From assembly GCA_003707065.3 (NCBI GenBank), contig PPXM03000007.1, positions 496,001-560,000 of the forward strand: a DNA stretch of 64,000 bases, in the 5' to 3' direction. Below are positions 31,414 through 41,285 of the stretch, one piece after another. Below the pieces are notes generated by a model. It was not told the origin of the DNA and did no database searches. It worked only from the letters and a program-made list of their open reading frames with translations. Both the position numbers and the translations under genes were made by a program. How positions within the stretch are numbered: position 1 is the stretch's first letter; every line of letters starts with the position of its first letter. The DNA comes from Trigonopsis variabilis (lineage: Eukaryota; Ascomycota; Trigonopsidomycetes; Trigonopsidales; Trigonopsidaceae).

Positions 31414-32820
31414 ATGATCCGTCGAGGTCTATCCTTGACTAGATGGCCTCTAGGCCGGAGGTCGTTTAGAATGTCTCGGAATCTTTTAAAGGATGATCCT
31501 CCCTCGTCTGAGAAAGGCTCTCCAGAAGCTGAGATGTTCAAAGTTCTCGAGAACCTCCGATCCCAAGGATCGGAAGACAAGCCCAGCGAAGCTCGGTCAG
31601 ATTCAAAAGACGAGGCCGGATTCGATGAAAGTGGCTTTTATAGCTATGTCAATGCTACCATTGGCAATGCTTCGTCCCAGACGCCGGAAGAACGAACAAA
31701 ACATTTACAGTTCCTGAAGAAGTACTATCCGCCGCACTTGCTGAAGCCGATCCTTTTGGCGGAGAAGAGTGTCCGACCAGATGAATATGCTCGTCGTAAA
31801 CGTCCCAGTGTCGAGTTTGGCCTTGCCTATCTCGATGACTTGGCAAAGATTGATGAAGTTTATGATTACGCCGAGAAACCATCACCCGAGTTATATGAAT
31901 ACGCAGCTAAATATGATGAGCTGGTAAAGAAATTCCCGGAACTTGATTTGCGACGACTGGATTCGGCAGATGGGTTTGAACAATATCTGGAGGATGTAGA
32001 TGCCACAAAAGGCAAGTCGCCGACTTTGGCGGAAGCGATCAAAGAGAATCCAGAGATCCGGACAATCATAGCCAAGAAAATCGAATTAGAACGCTTGGTT
32101 CAGATCTATGTCGATCAACCAACGCCTCGATTCGTTCCTCCAGAGTATGAAAAGGATGTCGACAGTTACCCCCAAGATGTCAATGCCCGCTCGATGTTAG
32201 GCTTACCTCCAGATGATGCAAGGGATCTTGAGGACAGCAAAAAGCAAAGATTAGACGAAGATGAAGAAGACGAAGAAGGGGGAGAGCAAGATCAAGAAAG
32301 TCCTGAGTTGAGTCTAGAACCAGGGTGGACGGAGCGAGTCATGCTATACAAGATTGTGCGGAATCAGACTAGGATGGGTAAGATTGATTCCCACTATACA
32401 TTGACATTGGTCGGCAACGGAGCTGGCGTTCTGGGCTTGGGTGAAGGCAAATCAAGGAAATCGGCTGCTGATTCACGGAAAGTCGCCGTTCGTCAGGCTC
32501 TGAAGAACCTCAAACCGGTTCCGCTGTACGAGGATCGTACCATTTTCGGTGATATTCGATATAAATATCATGCTGTCCGGTTGTGGCTTCGTCCAGCTCC
32601 TCCCGGTTACGGTCTTCGAGTCAACCATCTAATTTATCATATCTGCCGCTTGGCAGGCATCTCCGATCTCGGTGGAAAAGTCTTTAATGAATCGCGGAAT
32701 AAAATGAATGTCCTTAAAGGTGCTTTTGCAGCTTTGACTGCGCAGCGTCTACCTGGAGATATTGCTGCTGCTCGAGGAAAGCGATCAGTTGATGTCAAGG
32801 ACGCTTTCTATCGATTGTAA
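31414..32820 (+). CDS. MRPS5: Mitochondrial small-subunit ribosomal protein uS5m
   Basis: An intronless gene of 468 residues. The basic start MIRRGLSLTRWPLGRRSFRMSRN is a likely mitochondrial presequence. A long charged middle part precedes the uS5 fold, which begins near residue 310 with ERVMLYKIVRNQTRMG and continues with the double-stranded-RNA-binding-like VGNGAGVLGLGEGKS and the C-terminal GLRVNHLIYHICRLAGISD block of S5. The protein belongs to the mitoribosome small subunit at the mRNA entrance. The N-terminal extension is long relative to bacterial S5, as in other fungal mitochondrial versions. Confidence 0.95.
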   Translation: MIRRGLSLTRWPLGRRSFRMSRNLLKDDPPSSEKGSPEAEMFKVLENLRSQGSEDKPSEARSDSKDEAGFDESGFYSYVNATIGNASSQTPEERTKHLQFLKKYYPPHLLKPILLAEKSVRPDEYARRKRPSVEFGLAYLDDLAKIDEVYDYAEKPSPELYEYAAKYDELVKKFPELDLRRLDSADGFEQYLEDVDATKGKSPTLAEAIKENPEIRTIIAKKIELERLVQIYVDQPTPRFVPPEYEKDVDSYPQDVNARSMLGLPPDDARDLEDSKKQRLDEDEEDEEGGEQDQESPELSLEPGWTERVMLYKIVRNQTRMGKIDSHYTLTLVGNGAGVLGLGEGKSRKSAADSRKVAVRQALKNLKPVPLYEDRTIFGDIRYKYHAVRLWLRPAPPGYGLRVNHLIYHICRLAGISDLGGKVFNESRNKMNVLKGAFAALTAQRLPGDIAAARGKRSVDVKDAFYRL

Positions 32821-32877
32821 ATATGTATATAATAAATCTTGTGGCATTCTATAATATACAGCTTTCCCATCCTTTCA

Positions 32878-32899
32878 TTAATCTTTCCTTAATCTTTCC
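32878..32899. repeat. Two tandem 11-bp units in a pyrimidine-rich tract
   Basis: TTAATCTTTCC occurs twice head to tail. The surrounding 100 bp on the plus strand is strongly T/C-rich. It lies between the convergent ends of MRPS5 and DAD3. Confidence 0.6.
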
Positions 32900-33009
32900 A
32901 GTCATAAATCTCGTCATATCTTTCCTTATCGTTTCATTCCAATTTTTCCCAATAACAGTCTATCATCCGTCACCCTTGCCTTGTATTTCTTCGATAATCT
33001 TAGACAGCC

Positions 33010-33330
33010 TCAGGACATTTCAGTATCTCCCATAAGCCCTTCATTATTTTCTTGAGCAGCGACAACGAGCTCCTGTTGAAGGAATATATTATACACTGAC
33101 GCCTTCATTAGCGTGAATACTATCCCTGCTTTCTTTTCCAGATGTCGTAACCTCTCGCTTATCTCAGGAACCGACTTTAACTTCGATCCTGTTCCGTCCT
33201 GCCCGTTTCCTTCAATGCCGGATGTTAATTCTCCCACAATCTTCGATAGCGAACTAAGGTTCTCAGCTAGATCTGTGTACTCGGCTAGAATTTCGCCTTC
33301 GAGAGCACTTATCCCTGAGCCTTGAGACAT
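33010..33330 (-). CDS. DAD3: DASH/Dam1 complex subunit Dad3
   Basis: A single exon of 106 residues from the ATG at 33330; an in-frame GTG 8 codons upstream is not used. The Dad3 pattern is clear: LEGEILAEYTDLAENLSSL near the start, a short linker, then LRHLEKKAGIVFTLMKASVYN, the most conserved part of the family. The family is about 80-100 residues and this one fits. Dad3 is one of ten subunits of the DASH ring that couples kinetochores to spindle microtubules. The sister subunit DAD1 lies 2.2 kb away. Confidence 0.88.
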   Translation of the reverse strand: MSQGSGISALEGEILAEYTDLAENLSSLSKIVGELTSGIEGNGQDGTGSKLKSVPEISERLRHLEKKAGIVFTLMKASVYNIFLQQELVVAAQENNEGLMGDTEMS

Positions 33331-33550
33331 GGTTGGTAACGAGCGTCGTGACACGCGTTCCAGGACGACGAGCGACGAGTAACAGAAGGACCGCGAATTG
33401 ACGCACTACGTTACAAAGAAACACGCCTATTCTTAGATTAGTTACGCTCACATCACCTCCATAAGATAATCAGTGTACAATAATAGCCCTCGTGCGAGGA
33501 ACAAAAGACTCAGAACTTAATTGTCCAAAACAGTCATCATTTAGCATCAC

Positions 33551-34939
33551 TCAACGGCCAAATACCTTTCCTACCGCATTGACAAAACGACCAAACAATC
33601 CACTTTGGTCTTCATCCATTTCGGCAGAAAGAGATGAAATGGAAGTTTCAGAAAGGCGGCGACGAGGAACTCCGCTAATCTTCTGACGTCTTCGTTTCCT
33701 TATAGATGCTGAATCTGAGGCGGTCTCGTCAAACTCCGGCGATGGTGCCTCTCCTTCAGCTAAGGTCTTCTCCATCGCCGGCCGGTCTTTTGGGGACTCG
33801 TCCCCATCAGGCGGAGCCGTTGCCCGTCGTTTCCGACTGCTCCGAAATTTCCTCTCCCGCAGAGGTCGATTGTCCGACTTTTCGTCTTCGACCTGCGGGC
33901 TCGACACCTTCTCCGGTGGGACTTCGAGCCCGTCTCCGCGGTGGCGCTTTGGACTGGACGGCGCCTCGTCCTCCTGCAAGTTTTTTGAATCGAGTTCAGA
34001 TGCAAGAGCAGATTCAGCCAGAAGTGATAACTTACTCACATGCTCGTCCTTCTCATCCGGAGACTGAGATTGCTGGGGCTGAGATGCGGACTGCCCCTGT
34101 GATTGCCCGGGGCTGCCTGTTTGAGAATGAGTGGTTTGAGATTCACTCTGACCTGGCTGCTGAGCGGCAGGAGGAGATGGTTGCTTCACCTGAGCAGGCG
34201 CTGGCTGGGATGGTTGAACAGGCTGACTTTGAGGCTGCTGCTGAACCTGAGGTTGAGATTGAGCCTGGAGTTGAGCATTGACCTGGTGGATTGGTTGAGA
34301 TAGTGGCTGAGAAGGAGGAAGCCCTGTATGAACCTGATTCTGGTATTGCTGCTGAAGGAGCTGGGCCTGATGAGAATGTAAGGAGTCATCAGTCATTTGG
34401 GAATGTTGCAACAGTGGCTCAATAAGTTCAGGTTGAATAGGCTGAGGTTGGTTCTGTCCACTTCCTGGATGCCCAGATTGATGAGCTTGAAGAGCAGGAT
34501 GGACTTGATGCTGAGGTGGCGGAGGTTGAGGAGCCAGAACATGCTGATGGACCAACCCAGGAAGAACCGAAGAAGCAAAGCTCATATGTGAATGATCAGG
34601 AGGGGGCACTCCAGGATCTCCCATCTGAGTCTCGATTGCCAGCTGAACCAACTCATCTTCCAATGAAGCGCGTTGTTCAGCAAGCCACGGCTCCAACTGA
34701 TGATCAACTAATTCCCTAATTCTTTGCTTGGGCTCGTGAGGAAATTGGCTTTCCAATTCTTTCGTCACTTTGGCGCGCATTCGACTATGGCGGGTCCTGT
34801 ACTTAGTCTTGATGCGCGACCGACGCTGGTCATATTCTTGGTTTCTCTCTGGAAAAGGATACCGTCCTCCACGACGGCGGGCCGACGCTGGAGTCCCGAA
34901 AGGCGACGGTCCTTCAAGCGGGAACGATGTATTGTCCAT
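33551..34939 (-). CDS. Gln/Pro-rich nuclear-type protein of unknown function
   Basis: I do not recognise this 462-residue, intronless gene. Residues about 20-105 form a highly basic, Arg-rich helical block (RRSRIKTKYRTRHSRMRAKV, then QLEPWLAEQRASLEDELVQL). Residues about 125-300 are low-complexity, dominated by Gln, Pro, His and Ser. The next part is Lys/Arg/Glu-rich with likely nuclear signals (RSSRKRR, RKRRRQK). The last residues, GLFGRFVNAVGKVFGR, form an amphipathic basic helix that might bind a membrane or a partner. The low-complexity middle also leaves a long open frame on the other strand, which is a composition effect. A transcription or nuclear-envelope role is possible but not shown. 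Confidence 0.75.
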   Translation of the reverse strand: MDNTSFPLEGPSPFGTPASARRRGGRYPFPERNQEYDQRRSRIKTKYRTRHSRMRAKVTKELESQFPHEPKQRIRELVDHQLEPWLAEQRASLEDELVQLAIETQMGDPGVPPPDHSHMSFASSVLPGLVHQHVLAPQPPPPQHQVHPALQAHQSGHPGSGQNQPQPIQPELIEPLLQHSQMTDDSLHSHQAQLLQQQYQNQVHTGLPPSQPLSQPIHQVNAQLQAQSQPQVQQQPQSQPVQPSQPAPAQVKQPSPPAAQQPGQSESQTTHSQTGSPGQSQGQSASQPQQSQSPDEKDEHVSKLSLLAESALASELDSKNLQEDEAPSSPKRHRGDGLEVPPEKVSSPQVEDEKSDNRPLRERKFRSSRKRRATAPPDGDESPKDRPAMEKTLAEGEAPSPEFDETASDSASIRKRRRQKISGVPRRRLSETSISSLSAEMDEDQSGLFGRFVNAVGKVFGR

Positions 34940-35570
34940 CGTAGCGCGTCCGTAATGCTTCGTAGCAGATTGACGGGGAGTAGCAAGTCAAGAAAACAAA
35001 CGAGGGGTGGCTGGTTTGGTTGTCATGCGCCTCGACCAATGGCATGGCGCTATTTTTGGCATCATCTAATCTTATTTCATCATCTCCATCATCGACTATT
35101 ATTGGTTCTTGTAGTGGCCCATCCGTTTGTCTTTTATTCTATGTAAAGTATTGCTGATTATTTGCGGTTGTCATAAATGGAAGCTACGCAATAATGTGAC
35201 AATGTTAGGTCGATGAGCGAAAGGTAAGAAGAGCCTCTTTTTATCTGCTGTTGGAAAAAACACAATCGATAAACCTGTAAGATACACTCTGGGGTTCCTA
35301 TAGATGAGAAAAGACAGCTCATTCTTTTTGATATACCCAGATGATTGCTGAGTTTCGCCAGGATATTGTGCCAACTCCAGTTACGCCTTATTTTTATTAG
35401 TCATCCATGTAGAATTTCTTGCTCTTTTTCCTGCTTAAAATATGGTATTTCTATTTCCTAATTGATAATTGTACGCGGTTTCGTTATTGTGCGGTCGAGT
35501 CAGTCATCAATACCGTGTCTCGCTTTGTTGCTACATCGTCTTGAGGGATCTTCGCGATAGACTTGACTTG
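34940..35570. promoter_or_regulatory. Divergent interval, unknown gene / DAD1
   Basis: These 631 bp include the promoters of both flanking genes. Short frames on both strands lack family features, and no repeat was seen. Confidence 0.4.
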
Positions 35571-35828
35571 ATGTCCGCAGAGTTCATACGGCAGCGAGAT
35601 CAATTAGTGCAAAATATTGCGCTTAACTTGGAATCCGTGTTGTCTAATTTGAACAGCTTGAATCGAGCTCTAGAAGGAGCAATCCAAGTGGGAAAGGAAT
35701 TCGACGCGGTGGCTACATTATGGTCAAATTTCTATGAGGCTCCAATGCCAAATCCTACGTTTGCAAATGATAAAGAGACAGAGGACGTTCCAACACAAGA
35801 GGAAAATTCGGATGAGACAGATAAATGA
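35571..35828 (+). CDS. DAD1: DASH/Dam1 complex subunit Dad1
   Basis: A single exon of 85 residues from the ATG at 35571; the open frame upstream has no ATG that would improve the match. The sequence FIRQRDQLVQNIA, then LSNLNSLNRALEGAI, then VGKEFDAVATLWSNF is the Dad1 core in the right order, with the conserved Trp in LW. The acidic, poorly conserved tail is normal. Dad1 is a small coiled-coil subunit of the DASH kinetochore ring. It converges on RHO4. Confidence 0.92.
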   Translation: MSAEFIRQRDQLVQNIALNLESVLSNLNSLNRALEGAIQVGKEFDAVATLWSNFYEAPMPNPTFANDKETEDVPTQEENSDETDK

Positions 35829-36031
35829 ATAAATGAACGATAATGGTGGGGCATATGTACTATATGGTGATTCTGGCTTCTATATTCTCTGTAGCTTTTT
35901 CCATCCAGCAATACGCTCATATAATTTGCAAACCTGAGCCATATAAACTATAATACACCAAAACTCCAGAACCGTTGATGGACAATGCTAATGCAAAAGA
36001 ACATTAAGGAAAATAGATGATAAATTGACGT

Positions 36032-37092
36032 CTAAGAAATGATGCAGAACGTTGTTTTTTTGGCCTTTTTCCCGTTCTTTTTGTGTCCTTCAGACTCAGG
36101 ACTTCTTAAGAACTGTTTTTCCTGCTTCTTCAGCTCCTGACGTTTGCGCTCGCTCAATTTAGTAGACTGCTTGATATCTCTATCTCGATTGTGGGGAAGA
36201 GACGGCCTCGATTCGCCATTAATCACATTTAGACGCTTACTTAGTGATGGTCGGCTTGAAGTGGAATCAGCAGGAGCCTCAATTGCTAACGTGCGCAGCT
36301 TGAATCCCTCTTTTGGAAAGCAAAGAGATAATAATGAGTTGAAGAGCTCATTAATTCCTCTCATCTGTCGAGCAGAACATTCGGCATAGTATGCTCCAAT
36401 TCTGTTGGCCACAACCTGCCCTTGATCCGGGCTTATTAGTGTTATCCCTTTCGCTTCACACTCTGATATCGCTTCAGCATTTCGTCTCAGGTCGGCCTTT
36501 AAGGCAACAAGGAAAAGAGGGGTCGCTGGGCAGAAGTGGCATACTTCCGGATACCATTTGTCAAGAATATTCTCCAAGCTGCTCGGGTTATCAATTGAAA
36601 AACATATCAAAACAAGGGAAGCCTCTGGATAGCTCAACGGTCTGAGTCGATCATACTCTTCTTGGCCAGCAGTATCCCATAAAGCAAGTTCAATGACATG
36701 GCCTCTAGGTGACACAATTTGCGTTGAATAGTTCTCAAAGACGGTAGGCACATACTCCTAAAAATATAGTTAGTTTCGATCCAGCATTTGAATAAAGCTT
36801 ACTTGTGGAAAGATCCCTTTAGCATACGAGACCAACAAACAAGTCTTGCCGCATCCTCCATCTCCAACCACGACAATCTTTGCACTCAAATCAGGCTTAG
36901 GCAGACCTGCCGCGTTCGTGTTACTGGTATCGACCTTTGTAAATGTAAAATCTATCGTTAGACTGTATACCATTGTAATTCGTCTTCCTTACCTGTCCTA
37001 CTGCTTGACGCCGACGGAGTACTGAAAGAATCGTTTAACGGAAAGGATCCACTGATAACGCGGGCTCCAGTACGAAGGCTAGGCTTCGACAT
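36032..37092 (-). CDS. RHO4: Rho-family GTPase, Rho4 type
   Basis: Three exons on the minus strand, 37092-36993, 36951-36803 and 36757-36032, give 324 residues; the introns are 41 and 45 bp. The first acceptor (GATAG at 36952) was chosen because the next AG brings a stop. A variable N-terminus of about 57 residues precedes the P-loop GDGGCGKT (63-70), the effector region EYVPTVFENY, switch II DTAGQEEYDRLRP, and a long basic tail ending in the prenylation box CIIS. The N-terminal extension and Gly in the P-loop point to Rho4 rather than Rho1, Cdc42 or Rho3. Rho4 acts at septa and exocytic sites. The 80-residue Lys-rich tail is longer than usual for Rho proteins. Confidence 0.85.
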
Positions 37093-37800
37093 GACGATCA
37101 GGATCAAAGCTGATAATGGCCGCTTCACTTTATTAAATTCAGTGTAGCGGCCTTTGTCCTTAATTTAATTTTTTATAGGCGCTTTTACTAGTCTTAATAC
37201 TAGTAAATATGTCGTAGAAGACGAACAGATTTCGAGTGTGAGCGAGATCCAAGTTGGTAAGTACATGTTACCTACCTACTCGCTGTTTATAGAAAGCTCC
37301 AACCAGCACCCATATAGATAACACAGATAAATAAGCTATGTTTTTAAAACGGACTGCTGTTGAAGCTAGAGGGTCCCTAAGTACAGAATCTATGAATTTA
37401 ACGTGTATAATACGCGTCTCTATTTTGTAAAAACACGGTTGTCTTGTTAGACCTCTTTATGATTCACTAATGCCTCTTTTTTACCCCAGCTTATGTATTC
37501 TATTTTACGTATTAGAGCTTTTCTCGAGCTCAGCCTTTTTCATCACGAATCTGTACATTGTTATTGAGATCATCAGTGTTTTCACTCTTTGACCTTGCCC
37601 AAGAAATAACGGTTCCTTAGAGGCAAAGGAAACCGAAAGAAGTTCTTTCAATGGGCAACAGTTTCAATTCTAGCTACACGTCCTGGGGACACGAACGTAA
37701 GTCATATCTTCCTAGGTGATCGGCAAGCGACGCTTCTGCCGCGAAACGTGGTCTCCCTGAAACTTCCCAACCACCTTGTTACTTGAATCACGTGGCGGGC
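37093..37800. promoter_or_regulatory. Divergent interval RHO4 / EF-hand gene, with a short upstream ORF
   Basis: About 708 bp. A 22-codon upstream ORF (37651-37719, starting MGNSFNSSYTS) ends 81 bp before the EF-hand gene's ATG and could damp its translation. The rest is AT-rich promoter sequence. Confidence 0.4.
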
Positions 37801-38439
37801 ATGCTCTTCATCGCACTCTTAACCTTGATTTCGGTGGTTTCAGGTCATGAGAACCCGCAGAATATCCCTTCAGATAGTCTGATAGACGGATCTCCGAATG
37901 GTAACTTGAATTGGGCCGACGTACACATGAAGGAAGAGCATGGGTTGGATTCGTACACGCCTGAGACCTTTTTCACAGTCCATGACCGGGACGGATCAAA
38001 GACTTGGACTTCTCAAGATATCCTTGAGATGTATGGCCTCCTGCATCCTGACTCGAGTGAACATTATAAGCAGATGGTGGGAGTGTTTGGAAATCCAAGA
38101 CGGCTTAAGAAGATTAAAAACAATGTTCTCAACACCATCTGGGGATTACTGGATGCGAATCATGACAGATTGATCACTAAGGATGAATTTATGGACTTTA
38201 TCCACAAAGGAGGGCATATGCCAGACTTTGGATTGGGACCAGGTCATCACGGAGACTACGAAACAGAATACGAAGTACATCATTGGCAGAAGTATCACGG
38301 TGGTCCAGAGGGCGAAGGAGAACTAAACCACCCCGAAGACATCGAGCATGAGAGATTCCATCAACAGATGGAGGAACAAATCGCTCGCCATGAACAGAAT
38401 AGGATTCCACAAAAATTCAGGAAGGTTGAAAACAGATAG
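37801..38439 (+). CDS. Secreted EF-hand protein (Ssp120/nucleobindin-like)
   Basis: A single exon of 212 residues from the ATG at 37801; the frame reaches further up only from a TTG. Residues 1-15 (MLFIALLTLISVVSG) are a clear signal peptide, cut before HENPQ. Two EF-hands follow: DRDGSKTWT and, about 60 residues on, DANHDRLITKDEF, both with acidic residues at the calcium-binding positions. The C-terminal part is His/Glu-rich. The layout (WADVHMKEEHGLDSYTPETFF, then paired EF-hands) matches the fungal Ssp120/nucleobindin group, which sits in the secretory pathway and binds Ca2+. The exact role is unknown. No ER-retention signal is seen. Confidence 0.85.
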   Translation: MLFIALLTLISVVSGHENPQNIPSDSLIDGSPNGNLNWADVHMKEEHGLDSYTPETFFTVHDRDGSKTWTSQDILEMYGLLHPDSSEHYKQMVGVFGNPRRLKKIKNNVLNTIWGLLDANHDRLITKDEFMDFIHKGGHMPDFGLGPGHHGDYETEYEVHHWQKYHGGPEGEGELNHPEDIEHERFHQQMEEQIARHEQNRIPQKFRKVENR

Positions 38440-38667
38440 TGCATTATGTACATAAATAGACAAAAAAGGATAAAACTATATGACGGGAAGATGAGCTATC
38501 CCTTAACTTAAATCATCATTATTCATAAGCGCATCCAAAACCTGGAGCCTGCCAATCTATTGAACCAATGATCAAATCCACCTATTCAGGCTTTAACCGA
38601 CCCCCATTAAAAGAGACAACAAATACAGGATATGGTCCTTGTAAATATGGTCATGACCACCAATATC

Positions 38668-39886
38668 TTACAAAAAGTACTCCGAGCGTTGACCTCGTGC
38701 AGGAGCCAATCGAGTATCATCATCAACCGCACTAAAAATGACAAAACGAGGCGGCTCTCCATTGTCACCTAATTCCATTATACTTGCCACATTGCCACAC
38801 CTGTAGCAGTAATTAGGAGCAGACCAGACGGTGACAACATCTCGCTCCGGAAAATGGTATTTGTAACCATCCTGCATGAGCTGATGGGCTCGTGCGATTA
38901 ATTTCAATCCGTTGATGTAATTAAACTCCCGGGCAACTTGATCGCCGAATAGCCAACCAGCGCCGCGGGGACTCACAGCCCAAGTTTTAACATCATCTGG
39001 ATCAGACCATACCAGATCACAAAATCCACCTTCATGCGGAATTTCTTGAGCACGTGATAAGACCCTGATCTGATCTAAAACTCGAATTTCAGGACTTAGA
39101 CCGCCATGAACACATAAAATCTCGCCGTCAATAATCGCAGCAAGGGGCAAAAAGTCAAATACTTGGCAGCAATATTTCCACACACTCGAAGATCCATATT
39201 TCTCGTGACATTCTTCGTAAAACCCGTAAACTTGGGTGATCTGTCGACTTTCATGGTTCCCTCGGACTAGGGTTATATTTTGGGGATATCTATTGTCAGA
39301 ATTGTAAAATTTCGGAGCTTACAAGACCTTTAAACACATCAGTAATGTTAACGTCTCCAAACTAAAATAACCTCGGTCGACAAAATCGCCCTATAAGTCA
39401 GCGTTAGTAATAATGATCATCAGTATGGGAATATTTGCAGGACAAGAAGAAGTAAAAAAGAAGATCAATTCATCATTAGAGAGTGGCAAGATAACGAGTT
39501 CCCTGCAACCCAAATCAATAATCATACCAGAAAGATATATCGGACTTTGTCAGCCATACCACCTCCTGCTCTAAAGAGTTCTAATAGATCGTGAAATTGT
39601 CCGTGAATATCTATGTTATTAATTGCGTTAAGCTTGGTTAAACGGCATACCTCTAGACGATTAGAAATGACAAAGAATAAATTTCAATACATACCCGCAG
39701 ACAGTCACAGGAGTCCTAACTGGCTGAATATTCGCTTCTAGCATGATTAGAAACAGTCAGGAACGGTCACTAACCTTCCATCAGAAGCTCCTTAATCATC
39801 TCACAGAGAACCTTCATATCGTGTTCACTCAGATACTGGCATTTTTTTATTTTTTCCAGCCATTGCTCAGGCCCTCGCTCGACCAT
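38668..39886 (-). CDS. PPG1: PP2A-type Ser/Thr phosphatase Ppg1, with a 2-nt microexon
   Basis: Six exons on the minus strand: 39886-39775, 39737-39695, 39652-39651 (2 nt, AG), 39610-39528, 39390-39323 and 39289-38668, for 309 residues in total. The introns are 37, 42, 40, 137 and 33 bp. All metallophosphatase motifs are intact: GDIHGQFHD (Asp53, His55), [22 protein letters not shown] and the C-terminal block [37 protein letters not shown] and the start [14 protein letters not shown] favour Ppg1 over Sit4/PP6 and Pph3/PP4. Without the microexon the Asp-Ile-His frame is lost. Ppg1 is the catalytic subunit of the Far/STRIPAK-type phosphatase in yeast, acting in glycogen control, mitophagy and signalling. 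The C-terminus EYFL resembles the carboxymethylated PP2A tail. Confidence 0.93.
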
Positions 39887-40204
39887 GATATATTAATGTT
39901 AACAATGCAAAAACTCCTTATTGAGCGATAGCTTGGGAGCACACGAGTACTTGTTATCAAGGTGTAGCACAATTCAGTTGCACCATCAAAGTTAGTATCG
40001 GTTCTAAATGATACAAGCAACCTACAGTCCACCCGTTCCGTCCTGCTAGCGAGCTTGGACTTGACTAAATCTCAACTCAGTGCAGGCGACCCGAGCTCTC
40101 GTCTGTTAGATAGAGTGGGTGCTCTTGTTATATATCTGCGTTATTGTCTTTTATCTACTCGACATATGTTTTGAAATTAATTACTATATTATACTATTAT
40201 CATA
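39887..40204. promoter_or_regulatory. Divergent promoter PPG1 / UPF3
   Basis: This is 318 bp between divergent start codons, AT-rich close to UPF3. No other feature was seen. Confidence 0.5.
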
Positions 40205-41285
40205 ATGGAAAACCCTCTGATGGCCACTGAGCCTGTCTCTGCAGACCAAGCTTATCCTTTAAAGGTTATAATCCGCAAGATCCCGCCGTCGGTTAATAAG
40301 GACCGATTTCTCCAAGTAGTAAAGGATAATTTCAATCAGGAAGCAATTGACTGGATATCTTTTCGTCCTGGATCTATTGAGCCTCGCCAGAATGGCTATC
40401 AGTCCAATTTTCTACCTGGTAACCGGCTGCCTACTTACTCGAGGGCCTATTTGCACTTCAAGAATATATCGGATGTGATTGCATTCAAAAAAGTCGTGCA
40501 ATCGTCTCCCGTTACTGAAGTTCTGTCGACTCAAATCTCAGTTGATTTTGCTCCTTATCAGAAAACTCCTCTAGACATGTCTGTTGAACCTGACCCTCTT
40601 AAGGGAACAATTGAGCAAGGTTTGTATCTTTGTTGCGACTTCTATGACTAACTAGCTAGATGAAGATTTTCAGAATTTCGTGGCTTCTGGAGGAGAAATT
40701 AAAGTCCCTGATCCTTCTGAGCCCCCACCAGTTTCCACAGCGAGCAAAGAAAGATCTTCTAAACGATCCAAAGAACGTATGACACTCAAGTTGGGCCTAT
40801 ATTCTAATTTGACAGATAAAAAGGGTAAATCGAAGAAATCAGATGAAGTTAAATCAAAACCAAGAAATGGCGAGCGATCCTCTGCTAAGAAACCCTCGAA
40901 GGAAAAGAAAGACCAAGATACTACGACTTCCAACGAAAAGAAGAGCAAGAAGAATAGAAATGGGGAGAAGCCTCTAATCAAACCTAAAAAGATCTTGACA
41001 GCTAAAAGCGAGTCATCGACGACAGCTGAGCATAAAGATCATGCTGATGGTGAACATCCTGGATCTACGCCGGAGACAGATGACAACAGATCCGTTCGAG
41101 TGAAAAAGGTAGCGGGGGACAAGAAGCCTTCCTCTGGCCCTAAGCGCTCTAAGGATAATAATAATTCCACTGGGGAATCATCGAAACGTCATTCCCGCAG
41201 AAAAGGACGACTGCCGAGGGACAAGTCTTCGAGCTCAGAACATATGCAGCAACCAGTGGATGCTCAGGCCATTTCCATAGGTTAA
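40205..41285 (+). CDS. UPF3: Nonsense-mediated decay factor Upf3
   Basis: Exons 40205-40619 and 40660-41285 are joined by a 40-bp intron with a TGACTAACTAG branch/acceptor region and give 346 residues. The N-terminal part is the Smg4/UPF3 RNP-like domain: LKVIIRKIPPSV, then YSRAYLHFKN and VDFAPYQKTP, closing with DPLKGTIEQDEDFQNF, which spans the splice join. The rest is a long Lys/Ser-rich tail (KKSKKNR, SRRKGR) with several nuclear-signal-like clusters. Upf3 bridges Upf2 and Upf1 in decay of mRNAs with premature stops. The length is close to that of yeast Upf3 (387). Confidence 0.93.

Noticed and set aside
33706-34281. Long plus-strand frame opposite the Gln-rich gene
   Set aside because: It mirrors the CAG/CAA-rich low-complexity coding of the minus strand; no start context or family match.
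39611-39694. A single 84-bp intron in PPG1 instead of two introns and a microexon
   Set aside because: It joins TGC-GG to ATATTCAC and destroys the GDIHGQF frame, which is intact on both sides otherwise.
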